Shown piece by piece: positions 26,301-36,700 of a stretch of 64,000 bases of DNA. Source of the stretch: Dethiobacter alkaliphilus AHT 1. Lineage in GTDB: Bacteria; Bacillota; Dethiobacteria; Dethiobacterales; Dethiobacteraceae. The number at the start of each line of letters is the position of its first letter. Position 1 is the first letter of the stretch. The stretch spans positions 364,682 to 428,681 of the forward strand of contig NZ_ACJM01000001.1 of the NCBI RefSeq assembly GCF_000174415.1, written 5' to 3'. The position numbers were made by a program, and so were the translations under genes. The notes under the pieces are model-generated. The model had not been told where the DNA came from. It saw nothing but the letters and a program-made list of their open reading frames with translations, and did not search any database.

Positions 26301-26710
26301 GTAAAGAACTATTAGCGGCTTGCAACATGCCTGAAGGTGTAGAAGGTTGGAAGGCGCTAATTCAGACTGCGCACGATTTAAAATCTAAGCCAGTAAGCGA
26401 TAAGTTGAATCCATTGATTACTCGTCTTACAACCCCAAATGAAATAAATGCTGTTGTTGAAAGTGTTCTTGCTCAAATAGCAAACAGACCTCCTCGTAGC
26501 TGGACTGACAAAGAGGTTGATGATTTCCCTGAACTAGCAAAGCAAATTGGTAACGAATTAATAACGTTTACTCAGAAATATGCAGTCTTAACAGATGATG
26601 AAGAAGCTGCATGTGAAAAGCTGATAGATCAACTGAAAACAAACCTAAGAGAAGATTCATCTCCTCAAATTATTAGAGTGGCGCTCTCTCGTTTATTGCA
26701 AGAGTATTGA
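23387..26710 (+). CDS. Large P-loop ATPase partnered with DUF4007 (first of two)
   Basis: The protein has 1107 residues. Walker A 'GPYGSGKSAF' lies at about 67-76 and Walker B 'VLVLDELGKALEY' near 193-205. The Walker B ends in an acidic Glu-Leu-Gly rather than DEAD-like residues. The long C-terminal half is helical with no recognised catalytic motif. The layout recalls BrxC-type and other large defence ATPases. ATG at 23387 is preferred over 23369 because TAAGGAG precedes it. It probably energises DNA remodelling or target selection for the PAPS-reductase-like protein encoded next, in analogy to DndD or SspC, but it is not a recognisable member of either. Confidence 0.7.
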   Translation: MTNINNSAVKNMERPKRFFRSIRLDSDINDINNLSGYSLTNHVLYVLGRIEEGVNDHAKERAFTLTGPYGSGKSAFALFLCHLLNNKSYDGSNIAFDLLKNQDLRLSENYANTLDGNGLYPVVLTLRRAPLSYSILEGLVFALHKVRQSKSVRNLIVEIKNDLSHANLSGEIIKARIAAFIDVLPKHYKGMVLVLDELGKALEYAARYTGEDVYLLQELAEFASRSGDKPFLLFGILHQSFEQYGEYLDHAARQEWAKIQGRFCDIAFIEPPEQQIRLAVQAISSLEIDIHADEKERASSVSRKLIEKGYIPSGLKPREVQDIASSSYPLHLTVLFALPHLFKRFAQNERSLFAYLLSKETFGLQEQLAKSSGDFIRLPNLFDYFHANISNNITKQAYSRRWIEVADALERTPDLTSEEVSVLKTIGLLGILGEISFMSATREFISIALSDEIQDKTIEECLASLQKRSLIVFRRYNNTYKIWEGSDVDIEARLEDGRRNTQGLLLADDLQKFLPKRPLVARRHSHEKGAMRYFELRYIDSMVQAKHLLPSEGIDGVIVCCLPSMRDQIDTFVNWVKNEEICQLKNVLIVVPQQIGTLRDAASELRAIHWVWQNTPELRDDRIARRELAERNTLIEQMLTQAVQHILDPRPEPNGSNAAWYYMGEIEKVESLRGISELLSRVMDKVYSDSPTIKNELINRRGISAAAAAARRNLVERMLSNENELLLGMEGYPPERSIYESVLKASGIHQPGDQCWNLPSANDSLNLYPAFKRMEELVFSSLDEPYSIEKLLKDLSGPPIGVMPGVFPVLLVAFMLSFPDEISLYREGVFIPEPNIADFEVLMRRPELYAVAGSRLEGERMLVVQRIANSLRVRPTTLSVARALIGMLKSLPDHAWRTRKLPGEVLKLRTAIEQARSPEKLLFVDIPEAVGEEPFTDQPVDSNEHIIRFFNKLNEAITSWREVTDTHIAKASKELLAACNMPEGVEGWKALIQTAHDLKSKPVSDKLNPLITRLTTPNEINAVVESVLAQIANRPPRSWTDKEVDDFPELAKQIGNELITFTQKYAVLTDDEEAACEKLIDQLKTNLREDSSPQIIRVALSRLLQEY

Positions 26711-26730
26711 TTATCCCAAAGGAGTAGATT

Positions 26731-27531
26731 ATGAGTACACAAAAAGAACGACATATTTTGTCCCTATCCGGCGGAAAAGACAGCACTGCATTAGCTATCT
26801 ATATGCAGGGGAAAATACCAAATGTAGAGTACATTTTCTGTGATACAGGTGAAGAGCTTCCCGAAACATATGAGTACCTAGAGAAGCTAGAAGCCTTTTT
26901 AGGTCAGCAAATTTTTAGACTTAATCCGGATAGGCCATTTACGCATTATCTTGATATATATAGGGGAGTTCTTCCAGATGCTAGAACAAGATGGTGCACT
27001 AGAATGCTTAAAATTAAGCCTTTTGAAGACTATGTAGGTACTGATAAAGTGGTAAGTTATATTGCAATTAGAGCTGATGAAGAGCATCGAAAAGGCTATA
27101 TTTCAACTAAACCAAATATAGAACCGCGATACCCTTTTATTGAAGATGGCTTAAATAAAGAAGATGTTATACAAATTTTAGAAGAAAGCGGGCTTGGAAT
27201 ACCTGAGTATTATAAATGGAGATCACGGTCAGGATGCTATTTTTGTTTCTTCCAACAGAAAATAGAGTGGGTAGGTTTATTAGAAAAGCACCCCGATCTT
27301 TTTGAAAAAGCAGCTGCATTTGAGAAAGATAATCCAGAAAATGGTGAGCGCCGCTTTACTTGGATTGAAAGAGAGAGTTTATATGAGTTAGCTGACCCAT
27401 CCAGAGTATCTCAAATTAAGCAAAATTCTTTGGCTAAGAAAGCAAATAGTTGCGAGACAAAGCCTCAGAAATTACTAGACCTTTTTGACGATGATGAGGA
27501 TGATTCTTCTTGTCTAATTTGTCATCTTTAG
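26731..27531 (+). CDS. PAPS-reductase-like protein (DndC/SspD-like sulfur transferase)
   Basis: The 266-residue protein has the PP-loop 'LSLSGGKDSTA' (SGGKDS at 13-18), which binds the adenylating nucleotide. It also has 'FCDTGEELPETYEYL', 'WCTRMLKIKPF' with Cys89, and 'GCYFCFFQQ' with Cys169 and Cys172. A C-terminal 'CLIC' (Cys261, Cys264) gives further metal-ligand candidates. In DNA phosphorothioation the DndC/SspD homologues activate the DNA backbone phosphate and insert sulfur supplied by a cysteine desulfurase, and such a desulfurase closes this operon. It is shorter than typical DndC. BREX type 4 also uses a PAPS-reductase-like protein, but no PglZ is seen here. True sulfate assimilation is unlikely in this setting. 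Confidence 0.8.
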   Translation: MSTQKERHILSLSGGKDSTALAIYMQGKIPNVEYIFCDTGEELPETYEYLEKLEAFLGQQIFRLNPDRPFTHYLDIYRGVLPDARTRWCTRMLKIKPFEDYVGTDKVVSYIAIRADEEHRKGYISTKPNIEPRYPFIEDGLNKEDVIQILEESGLGIPEYYKWRSRSGCYFCFFQQKIEWVGLLEKHPDLFEKAAAFEKDNPENGERRFTWIERESLYELADPSRVSQIKQNSLAKKANSCETKPQKLLDLFDDDEDDSSCLICHL

Positions 27532-27559
27532 GAAACAGAGATGATCGGGGGATTCTAAA

Positions 27560-30500
27560 ATGTCGGTTAGTATTAACAAGGCTAAAGAGGTTATTGATAA
27601 GATTAAATCTATGAGGAAAGGGGGTATTGTGAGCCCTCATAAATATATCATGCTTTTATCAATAATAAGAATTTTGGATGAAAACCCTAACCATGAAAAT
27701 CGTTTTTCTTTCGACGAAATAGAGCCAGTATTTTTATCTCTTTTTAATAATCATTTTGAATCTATGCCAGAGTATACAAAAATGCTGGAGCATCCTTTTT
27801 ATTATTTGCAAGGCGATGGCTTTTGGAGTCTCAAAGTTTTGCCAAGTCAAGAGCATCGTTTTCATCACTATAAAAATGATAAGAAACGGTTTACTAAAAA
27901 TAGAATAAAAGAAACAGTGGAGTACGGCTATTTTGTTACTGATATTTTTGAACTGCTGAAAAAAAAAGAGGTGAGGTCATTTTTAAATATGGAAATCCAA
28001 AATAAGTTAAAGCACAGCATCAAAAACGAGAGATATGATAACTTAGAAACTATCAATAATGCTGACGTCTTAAAAGAGGAAAAAAGTTTATTTAAACATG
28101 AGCAAACCGCAATTGACATTATAAGAAACACAATAGAAAAAAATAATTATGGCAAAATAATTAGTAACCTACTACTTTTCGATAAACAATCTAACAATTA
28201 TTTAGAATACGATGTAGTATTAGTTACTCAATTCGGTGTATTTGTTGTTGAACTTAAGCATTGGTCTGGACACATCGAAATAGCCCCTTACAATTGGGTA
28301 GTAAATCATTATAGTTATCGCAACGATCCGCATAAAATTAACAGCTTTAAGAGCAAAGTATTAAAAGGTATTTACCAAAATGAATTTAGAACATATCCAA
28401 GTATGTATGTGCAATCTGTAGTTGTATTAACCAATCCTGAAGCTACTGTAGAAGGTTATACGACCCCAAAGGCAGCAGTTGAGGAGAAGAATCATAATCC
28501 CTCTTTTGCATCTATCCAAGATTTTATTGATTATATAAAAAAGAGCAACGAAACCAAGAAAAAAGTATTAAATGAGCAACAAGTAGACAATATAGTCAAT
28601 TATTTTAAAACTCTTAACCAACCTAAGAGAGATATTAAATATACAGTTCCTGGCTATGAGACGCTTGAATATATTTCGCAAAGGCAGGATTGCATTGAAT
28701 TAATAGCTCGCCCTGTTGAAAATAAAGTAAATGGCCTAAATAGATTTCGTATATTTAGACCACCCCTAAACGCTTCTCCAGAAGAGAAAGAGCGTTTTAA
28801 AAAGCGTGCTTATAACACCATGAGCAGTATTTCACAAATAGGTGAACATCCTAATATTTTGAAGGTATGGGTTATTAAAAACGAAGAGGGAGATATCGTT
28901 GAAGGGTCAGAGTGGTCTGAGACTGGCACCCTACGGGATATTATCAACAATTCATCCCAGGCACCTGATGTTGAAAAATCTCTGCAGATATGTCTTTCTA
29001 TTACCAGGGCGCTGAATACAGCACATGAATCAGGAGTAATACATCGGAATCTCCGCCCTGAAAATGTTTTGATGTTCAATGATATCCCTAAACTAATAAA
29101 CTTTGATTTAGCCTATCAGATTGAGGATAACCGCGTAACGGTAATCGCAGATGCTAGCCGATTAAAAGATGACGGGTATATTGCCCCAGAAATTTTGTCA
29201 GGGCAGGATATAGATGAGAGCACTGATTATTTCAATTTAGGCATTATTGCTTATGAACTATATACAGGTCGTAAACCCTTTTCAAGCATCAGAGCATTTA
29301 ATTCGCAGGGAGGTATTTTAAGCGAGGAAGCTTCGCGTATCCTCGCTAATTCAGATGCTCCAGAGAATGTTAAATCTGTTATTAAGCAACTCCTCATTGC
29401 TGATCGTAGTAAAAGATTAAAGGATGCAAATGTAATTTTTTCTGCTTTCGGTTTTGAAAAAGACAGTCAAGGTTTATCAATAAGCTCGGGGAATTTAGAA
29501 TTAAAACCATATGAGCAATATGATCTTTATGAGATCATTGAGAAAATAGGGGAAGGGGGAGAGGCGCAGATATATAAAGCAAAAACCCTTCAATTTAACC
29601 CAAACATTGGTGAAGATGAAGAAAAAATTGTTGCTCTGAAAGTTTTTAACAAAGAAGTTGCTAGAGAAAAAATATATAGGGAATATGGGATAACTAAAGC
29701 TATTGAATCAGCATATACCGTCCGGTGTGAAAGATTAGGTTACAAAAAAAATGACCGTTATTTTCTCGTCCTTGATTATCTTGAAGGCAAAACTTTGCGG
29801 GATTATATTAACAATGGAGTTAACCCAAGCCAGGATGAATTTTTGAAAGTTGCTTATGGAATAATGGATGCAATAAAAGCATTCCACAATTACAAGGTAG
29901 ATGAGGAAACTCCCAAACCATACCTGCATAATGATATCAAGCCAGATAATATAGTTATTTTGCCAGACGGCAAGCCAGTTTTAATCGATTTTGGCATTGC
30001 AGGGGAGCCTAGGATTGACTCCTTCCAGGGAACGAGTGATTATATACCGCCGGATAGTATTCTTGGAGTAGATATGAAGTTTTCTCAAGATGGAGATCTC
30101 TATTCGTTGGGAGTAACATTATGGGAGTGGGTTTTTGGTGAGAAGCCATATGATAATCCTGTTATTGGAGCAATACCTGCTTTTCCAAAAGAAGCACCCT
30201 TTAAGCTTTCCGAGCACTTAAAAAGTTGGTTTTTAAAAGCAGTAGCATCTGAGGCTAATACCCGTTTCAAGAACATTGAAGAAATGGAGTCAGCTTTTAA
30301 ACCGAGTGATAAAGTCAAAGACCATGAATTTGACAAAGAAAAAGCAGATGAATCTGAGCCTCATATAGAAGAACAGGTAGATGCTCTTGATGAAGATAGC
30401 TTAACAGTTAAAGGTGATTACGAAAATGACTTTGTTTTTTACCTAAATTCTTTGTCTAATGTTTCTGCAGGAAACGAAAATGCTACAGCTGAGTCGCAAG

Positions 30501-32134
30501 CTCTAAGCAAGTATTTTTCCAAAATAGCAGTGCGTAGCTCTTTAACGGAGTATATTCATAATGTCCTTCTTTCTGAAAAACGTAATGTTATTTTGACCGG
30601 TAATGCAGGTGACGGAAAAACCACTATCGCCTCACAAATCAGGGATAAAATACAAAGCGATAAACAACCACTTGCAGATATTGAAGAGCTTAATGAAGTG
30701 AATTTAATTATTGTTAAAGATATGAGTGAACTGAACACACAAAGAAGATTAGATATAGTGTATCAGTCTATAAATGACACTGAAAATAGGTATTTGTTTA
30801 TATCAAATTCAGGCACTCTACTAGATACTTTTTCTCAACTGGGAAAAAAAGGGGTTAAGGTTCAACAAGAAACTGTATTAAAAGCTCTCTCAAGTAGTGA
30901 ACCATCAAGATTGTTGGATGGCCAGTTTGAAGTTATCAACATAGGGAGTATAAATAGTATTAATACAGCTTGTGAAGTATTTAAGCGTATGATAGCCAAC
31001 GAAAATTGGAAAAAGTGCGCCCAATGCTCTTTAAATACTGATTGCCCGATGCATTTTAATGTATCGTTATTACAAGCAAAAGAAGAAATAGTTACTGAGC
31101 GTATAGCATTAATCTATAGGCGACTATATGAGTATTATGTTCGATTAACAATGAGACAAATGGTTGGGCATTTAGCTTATTCAATAACTGGAGGTCTTAC
31201 TTGCACGGAAATAGCTTCAATGTCTAAAATTGAATTGAAGCAGTCTACCTCTAAATTTTTATTCTCCAACCTATTTTTCGGTGATGATGGTCAAGATGCT
31301 TCTCCGATTGCTCAGCAGTTGCTGCCCGTTAGACACGTGCAATCAGTAGGTTTTGGCTCTTTCTTAGATCCTTTATATGAAAGAAAAATTTGGATTAATC
31401 AAAACAAGGATGCACTCATAAAGGAGAAACTTACTGAACAATTCCTTGAAAGATTGTCATATCTGTTTGATAATGTGGAAACGAATAGCTCGCGACGACA
31501 GGTAAGACGATTATTATACTTTTATGGTTCTATGACAGAAAAGAAAGGACGTCATTTTCTGTCAGTATTTCTGCGATCTCCAATGTTAGAAAAGTATGTA
31601 GAATATACTGGTAAAAATACCAAAATAGCTTCATTGGAAGAAAAAAAATACCGCATGAGAATACTTCAGGTCTTTCAGGAATTCATCACCAATGTTAGAT
31701 TACCACAAGGGAAATGGGAGAAAAAAACAGACAATTTATATGTTACTTTAAATAGAGCAGGTTTTGCAGCAGGAACACAGATTGTATTAGCTGATTTTAG
31801 ACTATCTGATTTCACATTAAGAGTGAAAACTAAATATCAGGTTGCTGAAGAAAAAAATAATATTCTAACTTTAAGTTATAAAGACAATAATGTTAATTTA
31901 GATTTAGATCTGCCGTTCCTTGATTATGTAGCAAGAAGATATCAGGGTGAGATTGCTGAAGAACTGTCATCGTACTATTCAGACAGGCTTAATAAATTTA
32001 AGGTCAATTTGCTAAACATAGCAGATAAAAACATAGATGCGAATAATCTTAGCCTTTTAAACATTGGTAATGATAGAGATTTTAGGATGATAAGTATAAG
32101 CATTGAGGACGGTGAACTGGAGGTAATACAATGA
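27560..32134 (+). CDS. Multidomain effector: sulfur-binding-like domain, NERD nuclease, pseudokinase, kinase, P-loop NTPase
   Basis: The protein has 1524 residues. Residues ~20-100 ('SPHKYIMLLSIIRIL', 'FSFDEIEPV', 'HPFYYLQGDGFWSL') resemble the sulfur-binding domain of ScoMcrA-type enzymes, which read phosphorothioated DNA. Residues ~175-290 are a NERD nuclease-related domain with Asp218, Glu231 and Lys233 ('DVVLVTQFGVFVVELKHW'). Residues ~365-635 are a kinase fold whose catalytic loop reads HRNLRPEN (495-502) and whose DFG position reads NFD, so it is probably inactive. Residues ~652-915 are a second kinase with GEGGEA (664-669), Lys694, HNDIKPDN (790-797) and DFG (810-812), all intact. From ~955 on lies an NTPase with Walker A GNAGDGKT (1014-1021) and a Cys cluster (1153, 1156, 1162). 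The NTPase part may correspond to DndF. The stop overlaps the next start by 4 bases. Confidence 0.75.
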   Translation: MSVSINKAKEVIDKIKSMRKGGIVSPHKYIMLLSIIRILDENPNHENRFSFDEIEPVFLSLFNNHFESMPEYTKMLEHPFYYLQGDGFWSLKVLPSQEHRFHHYKNDKKRFTKNRIKETVEYGYFVTDIFELLKKKEVRSFLNMEIQNKLKHSIKNERYDNLETINNADVLKEEKSLFKHEQTAIDIIRNTIEKNNYGKIISNLLLFDKQSNNYLEYDVVLVTQFGVFVVELKHWSGHIEIAPYNWVVNHYSYRNDPHKINSFKSKVLKGIYQNEFRTYPSMYVQSVVVLTNPEATVEGYTTPKAAVEEKNHNPSFASIQDFIDYIKKSNETKKKVLNEQQVDNIVNYFKTLNQPKRDIKYTVPGYETLEYISQRQDCIELIARPVENKVNGLNRFRIFRPPLNASPEEKERFKKRAYNTMSSISQIGEHPNILKVWVIKNEEGDIVEGSEWSETGTLRDIINNSSQAPDVEKSLQICLSITRALNTAHESGVIHRNLRPENVLMFNDIPKLINFDLAYQIEDNRVTVIADASRLKDDGYIAPEILSGQDIDESTDYFNLGIIAYELYTGRKPFSSIRAFNSQGGILSEEASRILANSDAPENVKSVIKQLLIADRSKRLKDANVIFSAFGFEKDSQGLSISSGNLELKPYEQYDLYEIIEKIGEGGEAQIYKAKTLQFNPNIGEDEEKIVALKVFNKEVAREKIYREYGITKAIESAYTVRCERLGYKKNDRYFLVLDYLEGKTLRDYINNGVNPSQDEFLKVAYGIMDAIKAFHNYKVDEETPKPYLHNDIKPDNIVILPDGKPVLIDFGIAGEPRIDSFQGTSDYIPPDSILGVDMKFSQDGDLYSLGVTLWEWVFGEKPYDNPVIGAIPAFPKEAPFKLSEHLKSWFLKAVASEANTRFKNIEEMESAFKPSDKVKDHEFDKEKADESEPHIEEQVDALDEDSLTVKGDYENDFVFYLNSLSNVSAGNENATAESQALSKYFSKIAVRSSLTEYIHNVLLSEKRNVILTGNAGDGKTTIASQIRDKIQSDKQPLADIEELNEVNLIIVKDMSELNTQRRLDIVYQSINDTENRYLFISNSGTLLDTFSQLGKKGVKVQQETVLKALSSSEPSRLLDGQFEVINIGSINSINTACEVFKRMIANENWKKCAQCSLNTDCPMHFNVSLLQAKEEIVTERIALIYRRLYEYYVRLTMRQMVGHLAYSITGGLTCTEIASMSKIELKQSTSKFLFSNLFFGDDGQDASPIAQQLLPVRHVQSVGFGSFLDPLYERKIWINQNKDALIKEKLTEQFLERLSYLFDNVETNSSRRQVRRLLYFYGSMTEKKGRHFLSVFLRSPMLEKYVEYTGKNTKIASLEEKKYRMRILQVFQEFITNVRLPQGKWEKKTDNLYVTLNRAGFAAGTQIVLADFRLSDFTLRVKTKYQVAEEKNNILTLSYKDNNVNLDLDLPFLDYVARRYQGEIAEELSSYYSDRLNKFKVNLLNIADKNIDANNLSLLNIGNDRDFRMISISIEDGELEVIQ

Positions 32135-33720
32135 GTGACAGATTGCCCTTAAAATTTCCCAAGAATAACGAATCAAATGAATCTAACCCGGCAATAAGGC
32201 TTTTTGGTAATAGATTTTATAACGGCCAGACAATACCTGAGTTTTTAAATGAATTCTTAGGACTAATTTATAGTGAAAAAAATGTTGGCAATGTTTCATT
32301 CAATACTCCATTTGCTAAGTTTGAAGATTTGAAATATCTAAATGACTTTCAATTAAGTTACAATATGCCAGTAAAATTAAACTTAAAGCTTTTTAGCTTT
32401 CTCGGAAATTCACGTATTGATTCCAGACATAAAAGTCACGAAGAGCAGTTTAGTAGGTTAGCGAAACGACTCAAGGAAAAAATTAGATCAGACGATGATA
32501 CTATTGATGAAATCGTAGGCCAACTAGAAGTATTATTAAGGAGTTTCCTTGGGACAGGGTTTTCTAGGGACTGGTGTGCAAAAAACTTTTTCCCTTTGAG
32601 CAAGTCACTTTTAACACGGGAAACAATCTGGAGTTCATCGAAAGCCAAAAATGAAGATCTAACATGGATTGATAGTATACTCAGATTTAACAACTATTAC
32701 GTTTGGTCAAAGAGAAATTTTATGGCCAGGGGAGGAGAGTTGTTATATCTTCAGCTATGTAATGCCTTTATTCAAGATGATTTAGTTTTAAATGAATATA
32801 GAACTAGTTCTTGTGTTGCGCTTGAGGATAACAAGCCTATAAATGAATTATACAGATCCCTACAAAATGGATTTGAAAATATGCACAGTAGCTATCTAAC
32901 CCCTTTTGATAAACTGATTGATTTTATAGAGATGCTAGATCCTGAAACTCATAGTTTATCAAATGAGAGAGCAGGATTACAAGTATGCGAATGGTGCCCT
33001 CAAGAAAGTTGGCAGGAAGGGTATTTGTTTGCTATTGAGTTGGATAGAATTCTCCATGCAACCTTAGATCCTGTTGACAGGTTGGAGATGTTGATGACAG
33101 GGTGTGTTTTGCAAGTGCTAAGGAGTTTGTGTGCACAGAGTGTTAGGTATGCAGGGGAGGTTTCAGAGTTAGGTTCCGGTGGGTCTCTTGGTTATTCTTG
33201 GATTTTTTCACATCCACAAGTTTCGGAGAGAGGACAGCGGATAGCTTCACAACGGAGCCTGGTTGCTGTTCAGGGTCTAATTCAAAAAGCCCTGAGGTAT
33301 GAAGCATTAGTGGAGAATGCAAAAGAAGGGCCTAAGGGAGCAGATAAATACTATAAGGAAGCTGATTCCAAATACGGGCATAAGCTTTTTGTTTCTCTTG
33401 GAAAAAAGATGGGAATTATAGTGCCATATACAGGCAGGGGTGCACGTTTTATTCTGACGGATAAAGTTATTCGTTATCTAGTGCTTACTGTCTTGCCTCC
33501 AGGAAGCAAATGTACCTATGATGAATTTTTAAGAAGGATTTATAATCATTTTGGGATTGCGGTTGAAGGTGAGCAGCTTTATGATGCTATGTTGTGGACA
33601 GGGCTTCCTGGTTTGGAAACTAGTTCGTCATGGCTAACGGAAATGTTACGAGCAGGAGGATTTTTAACAGAGCTGTCTGATGCATGTTCAATTGTAAATA
33701 ATCCCTTTGGCGAGGAGTAA
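32131..33720 (+). CDS. Unknown protein in the position of DndG
   Basis: The 529-residue protein is soluble, with no NTPase or nuclease motif seen by eye. The C-terminal ~110 residues ('GRGARFILTDKVIRYLVLTVLPPGSKCTYDEFLRRIYNHFGI') look like a winged helix and could bind DNA. ATGA overlap with the upstream multidomain gene, and a start of the next gene 5 bases after its stop, imply fixed stoichiometry. Its place between an NTPase-ending protein and a DndH-like ATPase mirrors dndF-dndG-dndH order; I did not confirm sequence similarity to DndG. Confidence 0.55.
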   Translation: MSDRLPLKFPKNNESNESNPAIRLFGNRFYNGQTIPEFLNEFLGLIYSEKNVGNVSFNTPFAKFEDLKYLNDFQLSYNMPVKLNLKLFSFLGNSRIDSRHKSHEEQFSRLAKRLKEKIRSDDDTIDEIVGQLEVLLRSFLGTGFSRDWCAKNFFPLSKSLLTRETIWSSSKAKNEDLTWIDSILRFNNYYVWSKRNFMARGGELLYLQLCNAFIQDDLVLNEYRTSSCVALEDNKPINELYRSLQNGFENMHSSYLTPFDKLIDFIEMLDPETHSLSNERAGLQVCEWCPQESWQEGYLFAIELDRILHATLDPVDRLEMLMTGCVLQVLRSLCAQSVRYAGEVSELGSGGSLGYSWIFSHPQVSERGQRIASQRSLVAVQGLIQKALRYEALVENAKEGPKGADKYYKEADSKYGHKLFVSLGKKMGIIVPYTGRGARFILTDKVIRYLVLTVLPPGSKCTYDEFLRRIYNHFGIAVEGEQLYDAMLWTGLPGLETSSSWLTEMLRAGGFLTELSDACSIVNNPFGEE

Positions 33721-33725
33721 TGACT

Positions 33726-36700
33726 ATGAAGTATTTAATAGAAACACTTGTTGACTTTATAAAGGGTGAATGTACAGCTAAAACAGGCAAAGTAGTTTTT
33801 GTACTGCCTTCTTATACTTCCGAAATATTGCTCGGTGTGGGAAGTGAGCTTGAAGAGCATTTTGAAAATATCCCTGGTAGGAAGATCCAATTCAAGTACG
33901 GGATAGCTTATAAGTTGGGTCAAAAATGGCAGAACAGTTCTTCTGCGGATAGAGCTAATTTTGAGTTGGTAAAGAATAAGGGCTGGTATAATGAGGATGA
34001 TAATTTAACTGAATACCGTAATACACAAAAACAAGAAGGCTACGACAATTTGGTTGTAGTTATGGCTGGCTATGAGTATATTAACGATCGGGAAAGCTTA
34101 AGAGACTTTTTTCACCTCGATCAACATGCGGTGTGGAATATATGTCTGAAGAAATCTTTTAAGAGCTGGCTTAAAAAATGCTTAGAAAATCAAATTGATG
34201 TGGATGATAGCGAAGAAGACATAAATAAAATAGAAGATATTTTAATAACGCTTCACGTTAATGGTCTGGCAGATCTGATTAGAATAAGTTCTTATTTGGA
34301 GCAGCAAGACATTTCTGTCGCTATGGATGGCAATGACGTTTACAAATTGGTTTTAAGCAATCTTTCCTCATTTAAATTGCCTCGGCTTATTGGCCTTTCT
34401 ACGCGATATGCAAAGAAAAAAACATTTGCCCATTATTTAGAGAATTCGCTTAACTTTTTTAGTTACAGCATGTTTTTAGAATCTAATGCAAGAGAAAAAA
34501 TTATCAGCAAGGTTAATAAGTTTAAAGAAGAGCTAGGCAATGGGGAAATAGAACAGCCGGACGAGGATCATTTGGGAGAGTTTCACAATATTGAGGAAGT
34601 AGTCGATACTCTAAAGGAATATATAGAAAAACGCTCAGAGGAATCAAAGAAAAAGCTTTATACTGTTGACTTTGTTTTTTTACTTGAGAAAATAATTGAA
34701 TTTAAGAAGAATGGCTCAACAAGCTCAACAAAAAAGAACCCAAAAAAATTAAAAGGGCTGCCTCTTGATGTTTTTCTGCGGGGGATCTGGTTAACTTTAG
34801 GTGATTTCAAAGACGAGCTGAAGTCCAGTTCCATGTTTATTGGGGAAGATCTAAAAGGCATTACTGTTAGTAGTATCTCTTTTCGTCATGATTTTGAAGG
34901 CGGCGGAGATGACGATGAGTTATCGGAAAATGAGAAAGCTAAATACTTTCTAACACAAATTATTGGTGGGATTGATGAATTCCTCAAAGAACATATAAAT
35001 ATTGAACTGGATCTAAACGATGAAAAAGTAGCGATTGATTTTGCTTCAAACCTTAGTCCTCAAAATAATGATGATTTAACGTATAAAAAATCACATACAG
35101 CAGAGCCTTGGTTAAAGTTTCAGGTTATTGTTCACGCTGATCAAGCGAAGTCGATAAAAAGAGAGTTTACATGGGCTTTACCGCCTAATCACCAGTGCCG
35201 TATTGTAGCAAGCTTAATAGAAAATGTGGTTAAGGTTTATAAGGGTAATGCGCTGCCGGCATTTGGGTTACCCTATATGTCTGAAATTTTTTCTGCCAGT
35301 GAAGAAGAAGAAGCCAATCGAATTATGAATACAGCGTTACAAAAAAACTTTATCTTTTTCGACCTTCTTAATCTTCCGGGTATAGATAAAAAAGACCAAG
35401 TTAAGAAGCTGCTTCTAGATCTATCTTATTCATATCAAAAGTTTTTACTTGACTCAGTAGAGTCGGGCTTTTTCAGTGCGCTTAATTCACAGTACGATAA
35501 TCTTCGCAGACATTTTACTAATGCCTATACTACATTTTTAGATTCGCGGTCTACTAGTGAATTAGCCCCTATTCTCTTTAAAGCGTTTCTTATTGTGTCA
35601 GATGAAGAAATGAAACTTACTGATTGGGGCTGGAGAGATAATATAATGGGTGCTGTAGTAACTCCTCTACATCCAGCATTGCTAGAAATGATTCGTCATC
35701 AGCACATTTTTTTGTGTGACAGTTTCCGGATTTATGTGCAAGATGCATTGACGCAACCCAAAAGTAAAATGTTAACAGAAAAAAGTTGGTCTCGAGTGAT
35801 GGATTTAGCTACATTAAATCGGCCAATTTATGGGGTGTTGGAAAAAAATCAGATATTAAATACAAATGCTAAAAGCTATGGATATCTTCATCTAATAGGC
35901 GAATTGCACGGAGATAGCACATTTCTAGATTCTCGGCTGTTACTTGAATATGAGGAAGATGAAGAAGACGTAACTGATGCAGAATTGTTTGAAGAAACCC
36001 GTACCTCCCGTCTTGTAAGGCAGACCCTAGCAAATTATTGCGAATTATATCCTTTCGCAAGAGACGGGTTAAGTTTGGGCGCTTATTGTGGCAAGGATAT
36101 ACAGGCAGTTATTGCCGGAATCGATTCTTTTCTTAAGCAGATCTTATCTGATGAAAAGGATAAGGAGTATACGATAGCTCTGACTGTTTTTTCAGATAGC
36201 CGGGATGATTCCGCTGTTATGCGTTGGATAAACGCTTGGAAGGATAGATGGCAAGCAGCAGAATTGTCAAGCAATAAGAATTATTACAGTAATTGCAACA
36301 TTTCTATTCATTACAAAGTCGTTTCTTCAGAGGAAAGCTACTCACAGTTTGAAAAGTTGCTAAGGGATACAGAATTTGACATAATGGTTTTCGCTGATTT
36401 CATAAAATCCGACGAAAGCAAGTTTGTCCCCTTAGAAGAGGAAGTAGGCGGTTTACAAGATTATCGAAAATTCCCTGTCCTTGAAAAAACCTGCTGTAAG
36501 ATTACCGGAGGGGGAAAAGATCAACAACGAGAGAGGGTCTTAAGTAATCCAAGGTTCCGTTTGGGTCTGTTCCATGCTGAGGTTATGGCATATTTAAAGA
36601 GTGGTACATCAGAAAAGAGTCATGCAGTTATTAGTAAAAGCGATTACATACCGTGGATTAAGGTTGTAGATGAGGCTCATAAACAAAGTACGTGGGTTGT

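Noticed and set aside
26731..27531. Assimilatory PAPS reductase (cysH)
   Set aside because: No sulfate-activation genes are nearby, and the gene sits inside an ATPase-rich operon ending in a cysteine desulfurase.
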